NCBI GenBank assembly: GCA_003313425.1
Contig: NHZP01000007.1
Location: 992,001-1,056,000, forward strand
Direction of reading: 5' to 3'
Length of the DNA stretch: 64,000 bases
DNA from: Pseudopyrenochaeta lycopersici
Lineage: Eukaryota; Ascomycota; Dothideomycetes; Pleosporales; Pseudopyrenochaetaceae
Part shown: piece by piece, positions 45,298-56,237 of the stretch
Position numbering within the stretch: the first letter of the stretch is position 1
Layout: each line of letters starts with the position of its first letter
The notes under the pieces: model-generated
The model's input: the letters and a program-made list of their open reading frames with translations, nothing else
The model's database searches: none
Told to the model about the DNA's origin: nothing
Translations under genes and position numbers: made by a program

Positions 45298-46587
45298 ATG
45301 GTGCTCCAAGATGTGGAAAACACCGCGCCAGAGAGCTTTACTGATAATCCAGCCCCATCCGAGAACGATCCATATGCATCTTCTCCTTCATCATCCTCCT
45401 TCTGCTCCGGCGCCCGCTTCGATTCGACCTCTCTACCGCAGCCATTGCCCGTCATAGGCTATTTCATGGGCTTTTCGGATCGTGCCGTACGCTTCAAAGC
45501 CGAGACAACACTCAAATTCGCCGAACGCCAGCTTGGTCGTGAGCTTTACCCAGACGAATCGCAAGCTCTCGCATACCATATATACCAACTAGAACAAACA
45601 AAGAGCTATTTTGCTGCAACTGGCGCAGCAGCCGGAACGTGGCGATGGTACAATACGTGGGATAAGATGAAGTACCCATTCTATCAGCCCAAGGCGGAGG
45701 ATATCAATCCTAATAAGTTTGCGTTCATCCGGGGTCCAATGGCACAGTTCGCAAGACACACGTGGCGGTTTTCATTGTACGTGCTAGTTGCAGGACAGAT
45801 GGGGAATATAATTGGACAACTTATTGCCCAACCGCTTGCTGCGGTGAATACATCAAAGGATCCGAAGCTGGAGCAATTTGGTGTCGAGCTAAAGGCTGCG
45901 GCCCGCGCTAACGAGATGAGGAATGCTCAGCGGGGCAGAGAAATTGAGGATCGGAGAAGGGAGTTCCAGGAACAAGTAAAGAATCGCCAGGGCGGAGGGC
46001 CGTCACCGCAGGCGAGATGGGGCAGGCAGCCACCCAAGCAGAGTGAGGATGATGATTCCAGTCCAACGGCTGGAAACGAAGCCTGGGAACCGAGCAGTAC
46101 CACATCTGCTTCTTGGGAGAGTTTTTCGAATGATACTTCCCAGTCCACATCACAAAGTCAGTCAAATTCCCCGCCGACCGATGCTTGGAATCGTCGACCT
46201 CAACCGAGGCAGGGCGCACCGGCTTCGTCTTTGCCATTTGATGATGATGCATCTCCCACTGGAGGTCTATTTCAAGACGAAGTGAACAATTCCTCGCCCC
46301 AGGTACAGCCACAGCCGCAGAGCCGGCCTGGTGAATCAACTTGGGATCGTCTCCGCCGTGGTGGCGCCCCGATACCTATTCAGCGCGCTCAGCAACCTTC
46401 ACGGCGAGCAGACCCAGAGCGCAAGGAGCAAAGAGAGGGCTCTACTGTAGGAGATTCATATACTTTCGTCGAGGGTGATGAGGACAGAAAACGGGAAAGA
46501 GAACGTGCGCAGCAAGAGTTTGATGCTCGGCTTGAGAGAGAAAGGCAGGGACGTGACTTTAACAGTGATGATGCCAAGAGGTGGTGA
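45298..46587 (+). CDS. Conserved fungal protein of unknown function
   Basis: A single exon of 429 residues. The first 190 residues look conserved and structured: PLPVIGYFMGFSDRAVRF, FAERQLGRELYPDESQALAYHIYQLEQT, SYFAATGAAAGTWRWYNTWDKMKYPFY, then one probable TM or membrane-facing helix (WRFSLYVLVAGQMGNIIGQLI). The rest is low complexity, rich in Gln/Arg/Ser/Pro, ending in a charged helix (RKRERERAQQEFDARLERERQ). I do not recognise a named family. A membrane-associated, possibly mitochondrial protein is a guess from the aromatic-rich membrane-like block. Confidence 0.8.
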   Translation: MVLQDVENTAPESFTDNPAPSENDPYASSPSSSSFCSGARFDSTSLPQPLPVIGYFMGFSDRAVRFKAETTLKFAERQLGRELYPDESQALAYHIYQLEQTKSYFAATGAAAGTWRWYNTWDKMKYPFYQPKAEDINPNKFAFIRGPMAQFARHTWRFSLYVLVAGQMGNIIGQLIAQPLAAVNTSKDPKLEQFGVELKAAARANEMRNAQRGREIEDRRREFQEQVKNRQGGGPSPQARWGRQPPKQSEDDDSSPTAGNEAWEPSSTTSASWESFSNDTSQSTSQSQSNSPPTDAWNRRPQPRQGAPASSLPFDDDASPTGGLFQDEVNNSSPQVQPQPQSRPGESTWDRLRRGGAPIPIQRAQQPSRRADPERKEQREGSTVGDSYTFVEGDEDRKRERERAQQEFDARLERERQGRDFNSDDAKRW

Positions 46588-47022
46588 TTTGTCTTGCCCA
46601 ATCCCATGGGAATTTATACGACATTTTGTAGACTACATTACTTATCGCTTGTAAGTACTTAGGTTAGCTTCAAATTGATCTTGTACATGTGACACATACC
46701 AACGGGAGTTATGAACACTCAGGTGAAAAACACGACTGTACTTAGCTACCGCGTACCACCTTTAGCTTATCCGGCTTAAAATAATACCATCTGCTAGCCA
46801 AATCACCCATAACATGATCAGGGGAATCTCTATTGTGCAGAGCAACCACAATGTCTCAGATCTCTTTGAACTTTCTATTGTTTTGGCCTTCTTCAAGGCA
46901 CCTGCCTTCACTCTCACAGCAACTCTCATCATCACCTCTTGCCGTTTCAACACCACTGGAACCTCCCGGCCTCGACAGATCAACCACCTCTTCCCTCGAT
47001 CCAAAACTCACGTACGATCAGT
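46588..47022. other. Intergenic, nothing recognised
   Basis: 435 nt between two plus-strand genes. The open frame of the next gene extends back to 46939 but only from a TTG, so this part is treated as upstream sequence. Confidence 0.4.
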
Positions 47023-48549
47023 ATGGATACGAGTAACTCGTTCTCGAAACCGATCGCGCATATGTCCGCCTTTAGGCGTAGGAAGCGTAAGGTGTTTCAA
47101 TCGATGCCTGCGCACAACGTTCCTACGTCAGTTTGCCGTCTACCAACACAGCTTACGCGGCCAGGAAGCTACGCGCCGTATCAGTTGGAGTCTGACGACA
47201 TGCCCGAATTGCAGTATCACGGAGGTATCCTGACTCCTGAATTACTATCTCAGTATTACGGCTATATGGGTACGCGCGCATGGTGCTCAAAAATCTATGA
47301 GAATGGGCACAAAGCCAAAGATTGCAAACCGTGCTCCAAGCATCGACAGGATGGACATACTGTAGGTAACTGCACCTTTGGAAAACAACAATTCCACTAC
47401 TTTGTGAAGCTTGCACCAGAACTACGCGAGCGTATATATGCGTTTGCGCTCGCAAGCGACCAAGCCATAAACCCACACCTCTGCGACAAGACCTTGAAAT
47501 TTCACGACGATAATCACCCATACCGCCACGGAGCAACCGACGCTTTGCTTGGTATCACGCGTGTTTCGAAGCAAATGCGTGCCGAGTCCCTGCCTGTCTT
47601 TTATTCAACGAATACGTTTATGGTTGGCAAAGACACTTGCACGTATTTTGATCGACTGGAGCATCTAGGCCGCTTCCATATGATCCGTCATGTCCGTTTC
47701 GATATTGATATGCGGAGGGAGAGCAGTGCGGCGGTGACGTTGCGAAGCATGCATCAGTTTATCAAAGAGGCGGAGGCTTATGAGAATGGACTTCATGAGC
47801 AGAAGGTTAAGGATACGCTTGTTGAAGACGTTAGTCTACAGGCAAACGCACCAGATGATGTCGAGACTGTGGCCCAGACGAGTATTGGAAAGAATACAGC
47901 TGCAATAGGGGATGTCTTTGGCGAAGTCGATCCGCTCACACGCACTGGCAGGACAGACAGGAAATCCAACAACTTTCCAAACTCCGACCAACTCCCGCAC
48001 ACCAAAGTAGTTACCACAACGCGATCCGCGGCGCCCATCGTAGGTGGATCCTTTACCTCTCTAGCAAACCACCCACAGTACTATGCCGGTGGAGTGTCTG
48101 ACCTGAGCGCTCTCATTACACTCCGAAAACTCACTTCAACCTTTCCCTCCACCACTGGCGCCCACGCAACTAGACTTGTACTTCCCGTTCCCCGAGCAGA
48201 CATCTTCACACAATACGATTCTCTAAAGTAGTTCCCCACCGTATGCTACGGCCTGGGCATTGATCTGCACTTTGTCGAAAACATGCCCATGGACTGCATT
48301 GGCCAGGGCTTCGTGACGCTGACCTGGCATCAGAAATATCAGAAGAGGGATTTTGTGTCGACTAACGTTTACCATGAGCCTGTCGGCCATGGCGACCAAA
48401 CAGACGTCTACCGGCGCGCTTTCGAACTCTTCCCTAATATAGAGATTATGCCTCGTCCGCGTGTTAATACTTATTATAGATATGGCTGCGATGGGGAGCT
48501 ACGTGCATGGTATAGTTTTCCTACCGAAGGTGGGGGAATTCAGGATTAG
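47023..48549 (+). pseudogene. Zinc-knuckle-like protein gene with an internal TAG
   Basis: A frame of 508 codons from the ATG at 47023 to the TAG at 48547 is interrupted once, by TAG at 48229-48231 (SLK stop FPTVCYGLG). The part after the stop (LHFVENMPMDC, FVTLTWHQKYQKRDF) reads as genuine protein and stays in the same frame. Residues about 90-125 carry two zinc-knuckle-like units: one reads C-x2-I-x4-H-x4-C, the other C-x2-H-x4-H-x4-C, so the second Cys of each is lost. An F-box-like or LPxELRxRIY segment (KLAPELRERIYAFAL) follows, usual in fungal proteins of this sort. Three readings are possible: a nonsense mutation (a Trp codon TGG to TAG fits), a truncated 402-residue product, or a 54-nt intron 48178-48231 (GTACTT...TAG) that would remove the stop in frame. 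The function is not known. Confidence 0.6.
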
Positions 48550-49335
48550 TTGAACGCCTTCGAGATGCGAAGTATCTGGTGTTGAGCCCTCCAATGGGTG
48601 CTCAGAATATCTGGAACTACTCAATATGCAGGCAGATGGGGTACGGTGGCCTATAAACCATAGGCTGGGGTTAGGAGTTTGTCGATCAGCGCATGGCTCG
48701 TACACAGACGGGATATGCATGACATTACAGAACATTGCGCATCCAGTAGCAGAAAATTGAATTTGATATTATGATTTCATTCATTCTTCACTCCTACGTG
48801 TATCATTTCCACTTTTACCGCATGCTCATCCATGCAGAAAACCGACCAACCAACCACCCAACCTAATCGACCGTCTAGAGAGGAGATGGTATATCCAGGG
48901 TATTGTACAGTCAAACAGAACGACCGCGCAGATGCAATGCCACAGGAAACACCATGCCACAAGAGAGATACAGTAAGATCCCAAAGACCACCTGGGTGCC
49001 GCCAATCAGGCTGACCACCGCCATTAGATATGCGCCATCCAGCCGATCCAACCACCAGCTCCCTTGTAGCTGCGGGATATCTTTACGCGCTTGGAAACCA
49101 AAATTGAACGCCGTCGCTTTTACATAGGAAAGCTGAAAATGTAGAAGCGACATGTAAAACAAATGTTAAATGAGCCCAGCTGCGCCGTGGATGGGTATAT
49201 ATATCCGGATCGTGCAGGGGCATTTTCAGAATTCTTTTTGATGATGCGGCCGTCGCAAAAATAGGAAGTAAAATGTGTATGATCTAAGCCCAGACAAATA
49301 GTGAAATGAATCGAGGGTAAATGGTTGCAGTGCAA
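48550..49335. other. Intergenic with a small TM-like frame
   Basis: About 790 nt. On the minus strand 48911-49153 (starting at the ATG at 49153) is an 80-codon frame with RKDIPQLQGSWWLDRLDG and a hydrophobic helix (AYLMAVVSLIGGTQVVFGI). It reads like a small membrane protein but has no recognised family or clear promoter and is not called as a gene. Confidence 0.35.
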
Positions 49336-52300
49336 CTAAGCAATAACCTCTAGAACAGGCGCACGACCACCGCCGACAAGCTCGAGGATCTTACCAGCGA
49401 CAGCAGCAGGGTAGCCGCGAGAAAGACCTTCATTGACAACTGTCATGGCGGCAGCGCGGTCCTCGACAGCCATATATGCGCGGGTCATAGCCTCATAGGT
49501 ACTGGGCTCGCGCTTGCTCTCCGAAACAGATTCGTAAATAGCTTTCGCTTTTTCGATATCGTTCGCAAGAGCCCAACCGTGGATGAGCGAGTTGGCGATA
49601 TAAGGAGTCATCTCGACGCCTCGGGCGCGCATATCCTGGAGAATGGCCTCTGTGTCGGCAATCTGGTGGTTCGCAACCATAGCTTCGAAAAGTGCCTGGT
49701 AGAGACAAGCTTGAGGGCGAATCCGACTATCGGCGAGCACCGTGTCGAAGAGCCTACGGGCGCCGTCCATATCGTGCATAACGCAGCCCTTGGCGTGGAT
49801 CAAAGAGGAGTAGTGTACAGCCTCTGGGACAGCGCCAGCACTGCGAACCTGCTCGAGCACCTTCTCAGCAGATTCCATGTCGACAGGCTCCAGTGTAGCA
49901 TAAGTATCGATCAAGAGCTTGTAAGTGTGCGTTGTTGGCTCGATGCGCTTTGCACGCATACGCTCGTAGTAATTCAGAACCTTGCTTCGATCGCGCTTGG
50001 TGGTCAGGAAAAACTGCATCATGCTGTGATATGGTGCCGGGCGGGGTTTGTAGTTCGGCATGCTCTCCATCTCCTCGAACAATTCTTCCGCAAACTTCTC
50101 ATCGCTGACACGGCACAAGGCATTGACAATGGTGCCGTAGGTGACCGAAGTAGGGCGAATACCCAGGTTGCGCATCTCAGAAAAATAGAAGAGGCAGTCG
50201 TCGATACGGCGAGCCTTTCCGAGTTTACCGATCAAGGCGTTGTAGAGGAATGACGATGGTTCGACGCCCTCTGATTTCGCGCGAAGGAAGATCTTGACAG
50301 CCTCGGTGGCTTCATCAAAAGTCTTTGTCGACTCCTTGAGCGTGGTGATGTAGAGACCGAAGGTGTTGGCAGTGGGGGCAGCACCCATTTCGAGTAGATC
50401 CTGATGATAGCGGCCGGCAAGATCGCGCTGACCGCAGGTGAGACACGCGGCGACCATAGCATCCAAGATGGTGACCCAGCCGTATCGCACAATGCGATAC
50501 TGAGGTAGGAGTGGAACGTCCTGTTTAGCAAGATTCAGGATATCATGAGCTAGGTTCAGGCGGTCCTCCTTCGCAGCAGCAGTGATGAGCTTAGCATAGG
50601 TGAAAAATCGAGGGTGACGACCAGCTCGGCGCATGTTCTTGAACTTCATCAAAGCTTCGTTGAGGTGAGACGATGAACGCCCGTGGGTCTTCTCCAGCAA
50701 CTCTGTGATTGCGACAGAACCCTTGTTGTCAGTCGAGGCAGCATAAGGGTCATACTGGTCCTCGAAAGTAGGAGCTGCGGGCGTTGCGGGTGCTTGAACA
50801 GGGTAGGTTCCAAAAGGCGCAGGTGAGTACAGTACCTCGGGAGCAGGATGCTTGTAGCTGTACCATCGGTGCTGAAGTTCACCCCGATCGAGCTTGACGA
50901 GGACCTTCTCAACCAGGCCGGACGTAGTTTTGTTGACTGGCGTGCCGGTAGCCGTGATAACTTCGAGCAAATGGGCGAATCGAGCAGCATGGGCAATATC
51001 CGTTTCCGCCTCTTGAAGAATAATTCCAGACTGGACTTGCATCAGGAGCGTGATGTCTTCGAAGCTGAGTTGAGTAATGGCCTCAGGTCCCATACCAGCA
51101 AGCAGGTGGTGAGCAACTGGGGTGACTAGGCCACCGTTCTCAATCATCGACCACATCAGTTCCATGCTAGCCCGCGGCGGAAGGAAAATGCCACGCTTCA
51201 TCATGAACTGACCCATAACCTCGATAGCCTCGTCAATGTGCTCAACAATCTCCATCTTGGCTTGATTAGAGCCTGACTGAGAGTCCCGGATACGGGCGAA
51301 CATCTGCCGACCTTGGCGAAGAGCCCGTTCTGCGTGCCCACTGCCGATCAAGGCAATGCTATGCATGGCAGTAGGTTCGATGAAATCAGGCTTCGTAGGC
51401 GAAAGCTCGAGCATCCTCCAGAAGACCTCTGCAGCCTCAATGTTTCCATTGCGGATATGCATAGCCCCCATTGCCATAGCCGGTCGAGCCAGATCAACCT
51501 CTGCGGGAAGGTCGTCAAAGGCCTCTGTCGCAACTTCGATAGCATCGCGATCTGCGGCTTTGATACAGATAGCAGCCATAGCAATATGACGTGCCTGTGG
51601 GCTGAGACTCTCAGCGGCGTGAATGTAAGCCTCCTGGAAGGAACCGTTTTTCAACCATTCCGGCAGGTAAGCCTTCAAACTAACGATGTCGCGGACAGAA
51701 GTGATGTCTTCCGGTGTAGCAAGAGCGCTCTCGATCTTAGAGAGGAATTTTCGTCCTCCCTCAAAGCGATCGCAGATGGCATATGCCTTGATAAGGGCAG
51801 CGTACACATCGTTATCCTTTCGGACAACTTCGACCAAGCCATTGTCATTGGAGATCGCAAGAGCCTTGTACTCATCGTAGCACTCGACTGCACTCTTCAA
51901 ATCACCAGACTTTCCGAAAGCTTGGATCATAGACACGAACATATCCGCGGCCGGAGTCACACTTTGAGACTCCATGTGAGAGTAAATCCGTACCATGTCC
52001 TCAATACGCTCGCCCTCAGCGCATGCGGTGACCAGTAATCGGTAGGTCTTTTCCGGGAATGTGCGGTTTGATTCGACATGGACTGCGGCATCGAAGAGCT
52101 TCACAGCAACTGAAAGCGATCCATCTTCAGACAAGATTGCATAGTCCGTCTCGTTCGATTGGAGCATGAACATGCCCTCCTCCTCCATTCCACCAAACCG
52201 AAGTCGTTTCTCTTCTAGACCTTGCTTCATAGAAACCACTTCCAAGGACCGAACTGAGAGAAGCTCAATCAGCGCCGTGTACGTGGCTGTGTCAGGGGCG

Positions 52301-53202
52301 ACGCGTCGACGGAGCATATCGGAATAAACATCCAAAGCCTTAGGAACAACCTGATGCTTTGCCCGCGGGAGATGGATCGCGGCAGACAAGAGAGCATTGT
52401 ATGCAGCAACAGAAGGCTTGACGCCTGAGTGTAGCATAGCCTCGAAGATGGCCGGGACCTCAGCATATTTGCGGTCCGTTGCAAGCTTCTGGAGTTGTAC
52501 CGTGTACTCATCGTGCGCTTCAATTGGGCTGTTGGCAATCGTCGATTCAGTCCGGCTTAGGGTTGTCGAATTCACGAGAGTGTCAGCAACCGTAGCAGGT
52601 GACTCTGACCTTGTCTCTTCGATTGGTGATAGGTCTTCCTCGGCTGTGCTGATAGCTTCGTTGTCGGCTTTGATCTTTGCCACCTCTTGAGCAATTGCCT
52701 CATCGACTTGCGCAAGAGCAATCTTTTCCGCCTCTTCCCCACCAACAGCCTTCTTGAAATCCTCTACCTGGCTCGTGCTATACGCGCGGTTGACTGTGGC
52801 ACGCGTCGGAACAGGCTCTGCGGCGTCTTCAACCGCAACAGCACATTCCTTCACTTCCGTTGCATTCTTGGAACTGGCAGGATCCCATTCAATAAGCTTG
52901 CGGAACTGAAACTGTGACCATTCCTTGTCGTCTGTCCGCTGGTGCTTCTGCCATGCTGTGTAGTATGCAGCTAGACCCGCGTCTGAGTGATCATGTGAAC
53001 TCGCAGCGAGCGCCTTCAGGGCGCTCGTTGTAGACGACGATGCAAAACCATGTTGGTTCTTTAAGCTTTTGCGGAACCGGTCGTGTTGGAGAGAGGCGAG
53101 AGGGTTGTTCTGGCTGACACCAGCAACTACTGATTGAGCATAACCGTGAGTGAAGCCTTTCGCAAGACTCTGGCGCGCGAGATGGAAGCTCTTAAACACC
53201 AT
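49336..53202 (-). CDS. cya5: Mitochondrial PPR protein, CYA-5/Pet309-like
   Basis: A single exon of 1288 residues. The N-terminus (MVFKSFHLARQSLAKGFTHGYAQSV) is basic, amphipathic and free of acids, a mitochondrial presequence, and is characteristic of the CYA-5 family. Many degenerate pentatricopeptide repeats follow, clearest at about 255-300 (PSVAAYNALLSAAIHL, DTATYTALIELL), 395-450 (TYRLLVTACAEGERIEDMV) and 985-1260 (SFLYNALIGKLGKA, TSVTYGTIVNALCR, TTHTYKLLIDTYA). Neurospora cya-5 and yeast Pet309 are needed for translation or stability of the mitochondrial COX1 mRNA; the same role is inferred. Nothing suggests a break. Confidence 0.88.
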   Translation of the reverse strand: MVFKSFHLARQSLAKGFTHGYAQSVVAGVSQNNPLASLQHDRFRKSLKNQHGFASSSTTSALKALAASSHDHSDAGLAAYYTAWQKHQRTDDKEWSQFQFRKLIEWDPASSKNATEVKECAVAVEDAAEPVPTRATVNRAYSTSQVEDFKKAVGGEEAEKIALAQVDEAIAQEVAKIKADNEAISTAEEDLSPIEETRSESPATVADTLVNSTTLSRTESTIANSPIEAHDEYTVQLQKLATDRKYAEVPAIFEAMLHSGVKPSVAAYNALLSAAIHLPRAKHQVVPKALDVYSDMLRRRVAPDTATYTALIELLSVRSLEVVSMKQGLEEKRLRFGGMEEEGMFMLQSNETDYAILSEDGSLSVAVKLFDAAVHVESNRTFPEKTYRLLVTACAEGERIEDMVRIYSHMESQSVTPAADMFVSMIQAFGKSGDLKSAVECYDEYKALAISNDNGLVEVVRKDNDVYAALIKAYAICDRFEGGRKFLSKIESALATPEDITSVRDIVSLKAYLPEWLKNGSFQEAYIHAAESLSPQARHIAMAAICIKAADRDAIEVATEAFDDLPAEVDLARPAMAMGAMHIRNGNIEAAEVFWRMLELSPTKPDFIEPTAMHSIALIGSGHAERALRQGRQMFARIRDSQSGSNQAKMEIVEHIDEAIEVMGQFMMKRGIFLPPRASMELMWSMIENGGLVTPVAHHLLAGMGPEAITQLSFEDITLLMQVQSGIILQEAETDIAHAARFAHLLEVITATGTPVNKTTSGLVEKVLVKLDRGELQHRWYSYKHPAPEVLYSPAPFGTYPVQAPATPAAPTFEDQYDPYAASTDNKGSVAITELLEKTHGRSSSHLNEALMKFKNMRRAGRHPRFFTYAKLITAAAKEDRLNLAHDILNLAKQDVPLLPQYRIVRYGWVTILDAMVAACLTCGQRDLAGRYHQDLLEMGAAPTANTFGLYITTLKESTKTFDEATEAVKIFLRAKSEGVEPSSFLYNALIGKLGKARRIDDCLFYFSEMRNLGIRPTSVTYGTIVNALCRVSDEKFAEELFEEMESMPNYKPRPAPYHSMMQFFLTTKRDRSKVLNYYERMRAKRIEPTTHTYKLLIDTYATLEPVDMESAEKVLEQVRSAGAVPEAVHYSSLIHAKGCVMHDMDGARRLFDTVLADSRIRPQACLYQALFEAMVANHQIADTEAILQDMRARGVEMTPYIANSLIHGWALANDIEKAKAIYESVSESKREPSTYEAMTRAYMAVEDRAAAMTVVNEGLSRGYPAAVAGKILELVGGGRAPVLEVIA

Positions 53203-54430
53203 TTAGGAAACGGAGCAACCCTTCAAGCAGGAAGGGTGAGACTGGATGAAAGTCAGCAAGAAGATTGCATTCCTGGCCGTGATGGACGAATATGGGCCGA
53301 CACGATAAGAGAGCGTCTTGCGGTGAGCGTGGTAGTGGTTTGTTTTTGCGACCAAATTCTGAGAAGTAGGCAGCAGCTAAATGACTCGCGTGCGTCGGAC
53401 AGACAGCGAAGCAATTGACAAATCATGGAATGCAAGGGACGTACTGTAATTCTCGAGATCGCACGACAGCGTTGCAGGTTCATTTGACGACGACCGCCAA
53501 ATGAACGCGCTTGGAGGGATGGAAAGGAGCGCAAGGTGTGTGGCTAATTAGATGGCGCTCAGTAAGCGTTGGATCCGTCTCGTCCCAGATGGTTCGAGGG
53601 GGTCGTAGTACTATTAGGAGGGGGAATGATGAGTAGAAAGAAAGGCACACAGTGGCCTGAAGAGAGGTATATTGAGCCGCGAAGGCAGGTAGTTGGCGGG
53701 AGTCAAAAGGAAGATTCGAGCTCAAGCTCGTAGTCGTCATGAAGGTCCGACCGAGTCGCACGCTAACGCTGCCGAAAAATATTCGCGTCTAACCGCGTTC
53801 TGCTCAATAGCAGGGGCTGAGCCGCAGACGTGTCCTCGACCGGGGAGCGTGAATTCCTGTCCGCACCAATAGGCGTTGCGGGGATCGAGGGCCATCGAGC
53901 ATGTCGGTGACGGCGAGATGACTGGCACCGACCCGTCGAGGCCACCTTGGACCTTTTGATGAGTCAACCAGCTCGACGAGAACGAGACGGCGGCACCCCG
54001 CCACGAGCTTGCGCTGGAGGGGAATGGAAGCGGCTGTGGACGGCTCTGATCCATACGTCCGATCCCAGAGTCTGTTGTTTGATGGGCAAGCCTGCATCGA
54101 GAAGTGCACCTCGGATGTGAAGCCAGAGGAAACGCACGTGATGTTACGAGCATCGTGACATGTCAAAAATTTTGACCGACAAAACATTCTCCAGCCCTGT
54201 GTGGCTTCGCGGACATAACGACCCACAAGGGCCGTCATTCGCGAGTCGCGACAGTGCCCTGGTAGGTTCCGGGGTTCACTTCGCGCACCTCGCGGAGAAT
54301 TGCCTCGTCGCACAGATCATCCTTACCATCTGCCACGCCCGCCCGTCGTTACGCATATCCTTCCTCGAATCATTATCCTTACAAATCCAATTGATCTAAT
54401 CTCGCTACTAGACAAGTGCTTCCTTCCAGC
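53203..54430. other. Intergenic, divergent promoters
   Basis: About 1.2 kb between the divergent cya5-like and erg8 genes. The minus-strand frames at 53737-54313 overlap one another in different phases and have no domains. No gene is called. Confidence 0.4.
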
Positions 54431-56237
54431 ATGTCCTCGACGGAGGAATCGTTGACCCATACCGCCGTTTCGTGTCCCGCAAAGGTACTAGTTGCGGGTG
54501 GCTACCTCGTGCTTGACCGACAGTACACCGGCTTGGTATTTGGATTGGATGCGAGAATCCACACCGTAGTTGAGCCTCTTAGGACAACAGCTGGCGTTTC
54601 TATCAGCGAGATTGTCGTCACTAGCCCACAATTTCAGGGTGCAATTTGGGAATATGGCTATAGATCGCAAGAGGCAGATGGAGGAATTGCCGTGACACAG
54701 TTGAGTGTGTAGGTTCTAGTCTCTTCATCATCTATTCACATCTTCCTCCTTGTCTATGTCTGTTCATTTCTTAAATGTTCTTGGTGCCCATTTCGTCATG
54801 ACCCCACGTCCTTCTGGTTTCGCCCAATTGGCAACACACGTCACTCACTACATCCAATCTTTCTCCACTTCATAGAATACTCTCAACGTCTTGACTTTCC
54901 TTTCAGTCGTATTGCTCCAGTGTAATGGTATTCGAACTTATATTCCTTTCTCTTCTGTACCTCCATGGCACGGGATCTTCGTAGGTGGGGTTCCGGGAAT
55001 AAAGTGCCATGTTACACAACTATGCTCACGCACGACATTGATGTATCCTCTGTCAACCACCTTGACGTCTAACAAGTATTTCAGTGGCCACGAACAGTCC
55101 ATATCCGCTTCCAAGAACCCCTTCATCGAAACAGCGCTCACTTATGCACTGACCTACATATGGACCCTCCAACCCAATCGACGAATCAACTCATCTTCCA
55201 TTCGCATCCTCGCTGATCAGGCATACTACTCCAACCCCGGCACCCAAAAGGCTCCAAGCATCGACTTTCAGCCCACCCAAGGAATCAGTCGTTTCCCAGA
55301 CTTCAATGTCTGCCTCAAAGATGCACATAAGACGGGTCTCGGATCATCTGCTGCCTTGGTAACAAGCTTCACGGCCGCGGTATTGAGCTTTTACCTACCC
55401 AAGGAGCTTTTTGATTTGACAAGCGAGAAGGGATTAACAATCCTCCATAATCTCTCACAAGCAAGCCACTCTTATGCTCAGGGTAAGGTAGGATCAGGCT
55501 TCGACATTGCAAGCGCAGTGTTTGGATCCTGTCTCTACAAACGATTCTCACCATCTCTTCTCAGCGCTCTTCCCCAGCCCAGCAAGACTGGATTTGCTAC
55601 TGCACTCCGCGACCTCGTAGAGGGTGATGCATGGGATACCGAAATCCGCAAAGCAGCTATCAAAATGCCCAAGGGCTTACGTCTCGTAATGTGCGACGTT
55701 GACTGCGGCAGCGAAACGCCTGGCATGGTCAAGAAGGTGCTGAAGTGGCGAGAGGAAAACAAAGCAGAGGCAGATAGAATATGGAACGAATTGCAACTTG
55801 GAAACGAAGCCCTTGCGGCGGAACTAACTCGCCTTGCTACTGCAAATCCTTCATCGGGGGGCAGCAGCGGAAAGTACAACAAGCTGCGCGACATCATTAC
55901 AGCGAACAGATCACTCATTCGGCAAATGAGTGGAGCATCTGGTGTGCCAATTGAGCCCCCACAGCAGACACAGCTACTGGACCATTGCTCAAATCTCGAG
56001 GGAGTAATCGGTGGCGTAGTACCTGGCGCAGGCGGCTTTGATGCTGTTGTTCTGCTTGTCGAAGACGAAGAGGAAATCGTTACTGGATTGAAGAAATCAC
56101 TAAGCCAGTACAAGGTAGATGACACAGCAGAGGGCTTGAAAATTGGTAAGGTGGGCATCATTGGTGTTAGAGAGGAGATGGTCGGTGTCAGAAAAGAGGA
56201 GCTGAGCTTGTATCAAGAGTGGGCTACGTCTTCATGA
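54431..56237 (+). CDS. erg8: Phosphomevalonate kinase Erg8
   Basis: Two exons (54431-54708, 55085-56237) give 476 residues; the join makes VTQLSV-GHEQSISASKNPFIETAL. A longer frame upstream starts with GTG only. It is a GHMP kinase: N-terminal substrate loop CPAKVLVAGGYLVLD (about 17-31), the ATP-binding motif KTGLGSSAALVTSF, the GSGFDIASAVFGS block and the C-terminal GGVVPGAGGFDAVVLL. It phosphorylates mevalonate 5-phosphate to the diphosphate in the mevalonate pathway that feeds ergosterol and prenyl groups. The 376-nt intron is by far the longest in the window and contains other possible acceptors (for example at 54903), so a small extra exon or alternative splicing cannot be excluded. Confidence 0.92.

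Noticed and set aside
53737..54313. Overlapping minus-strand frames upstream of erg8
   Set aside because: Three frames overlap in different phases with Arg/Ser-rich composition and no motif; consistent with GC-rich promoter DNA.
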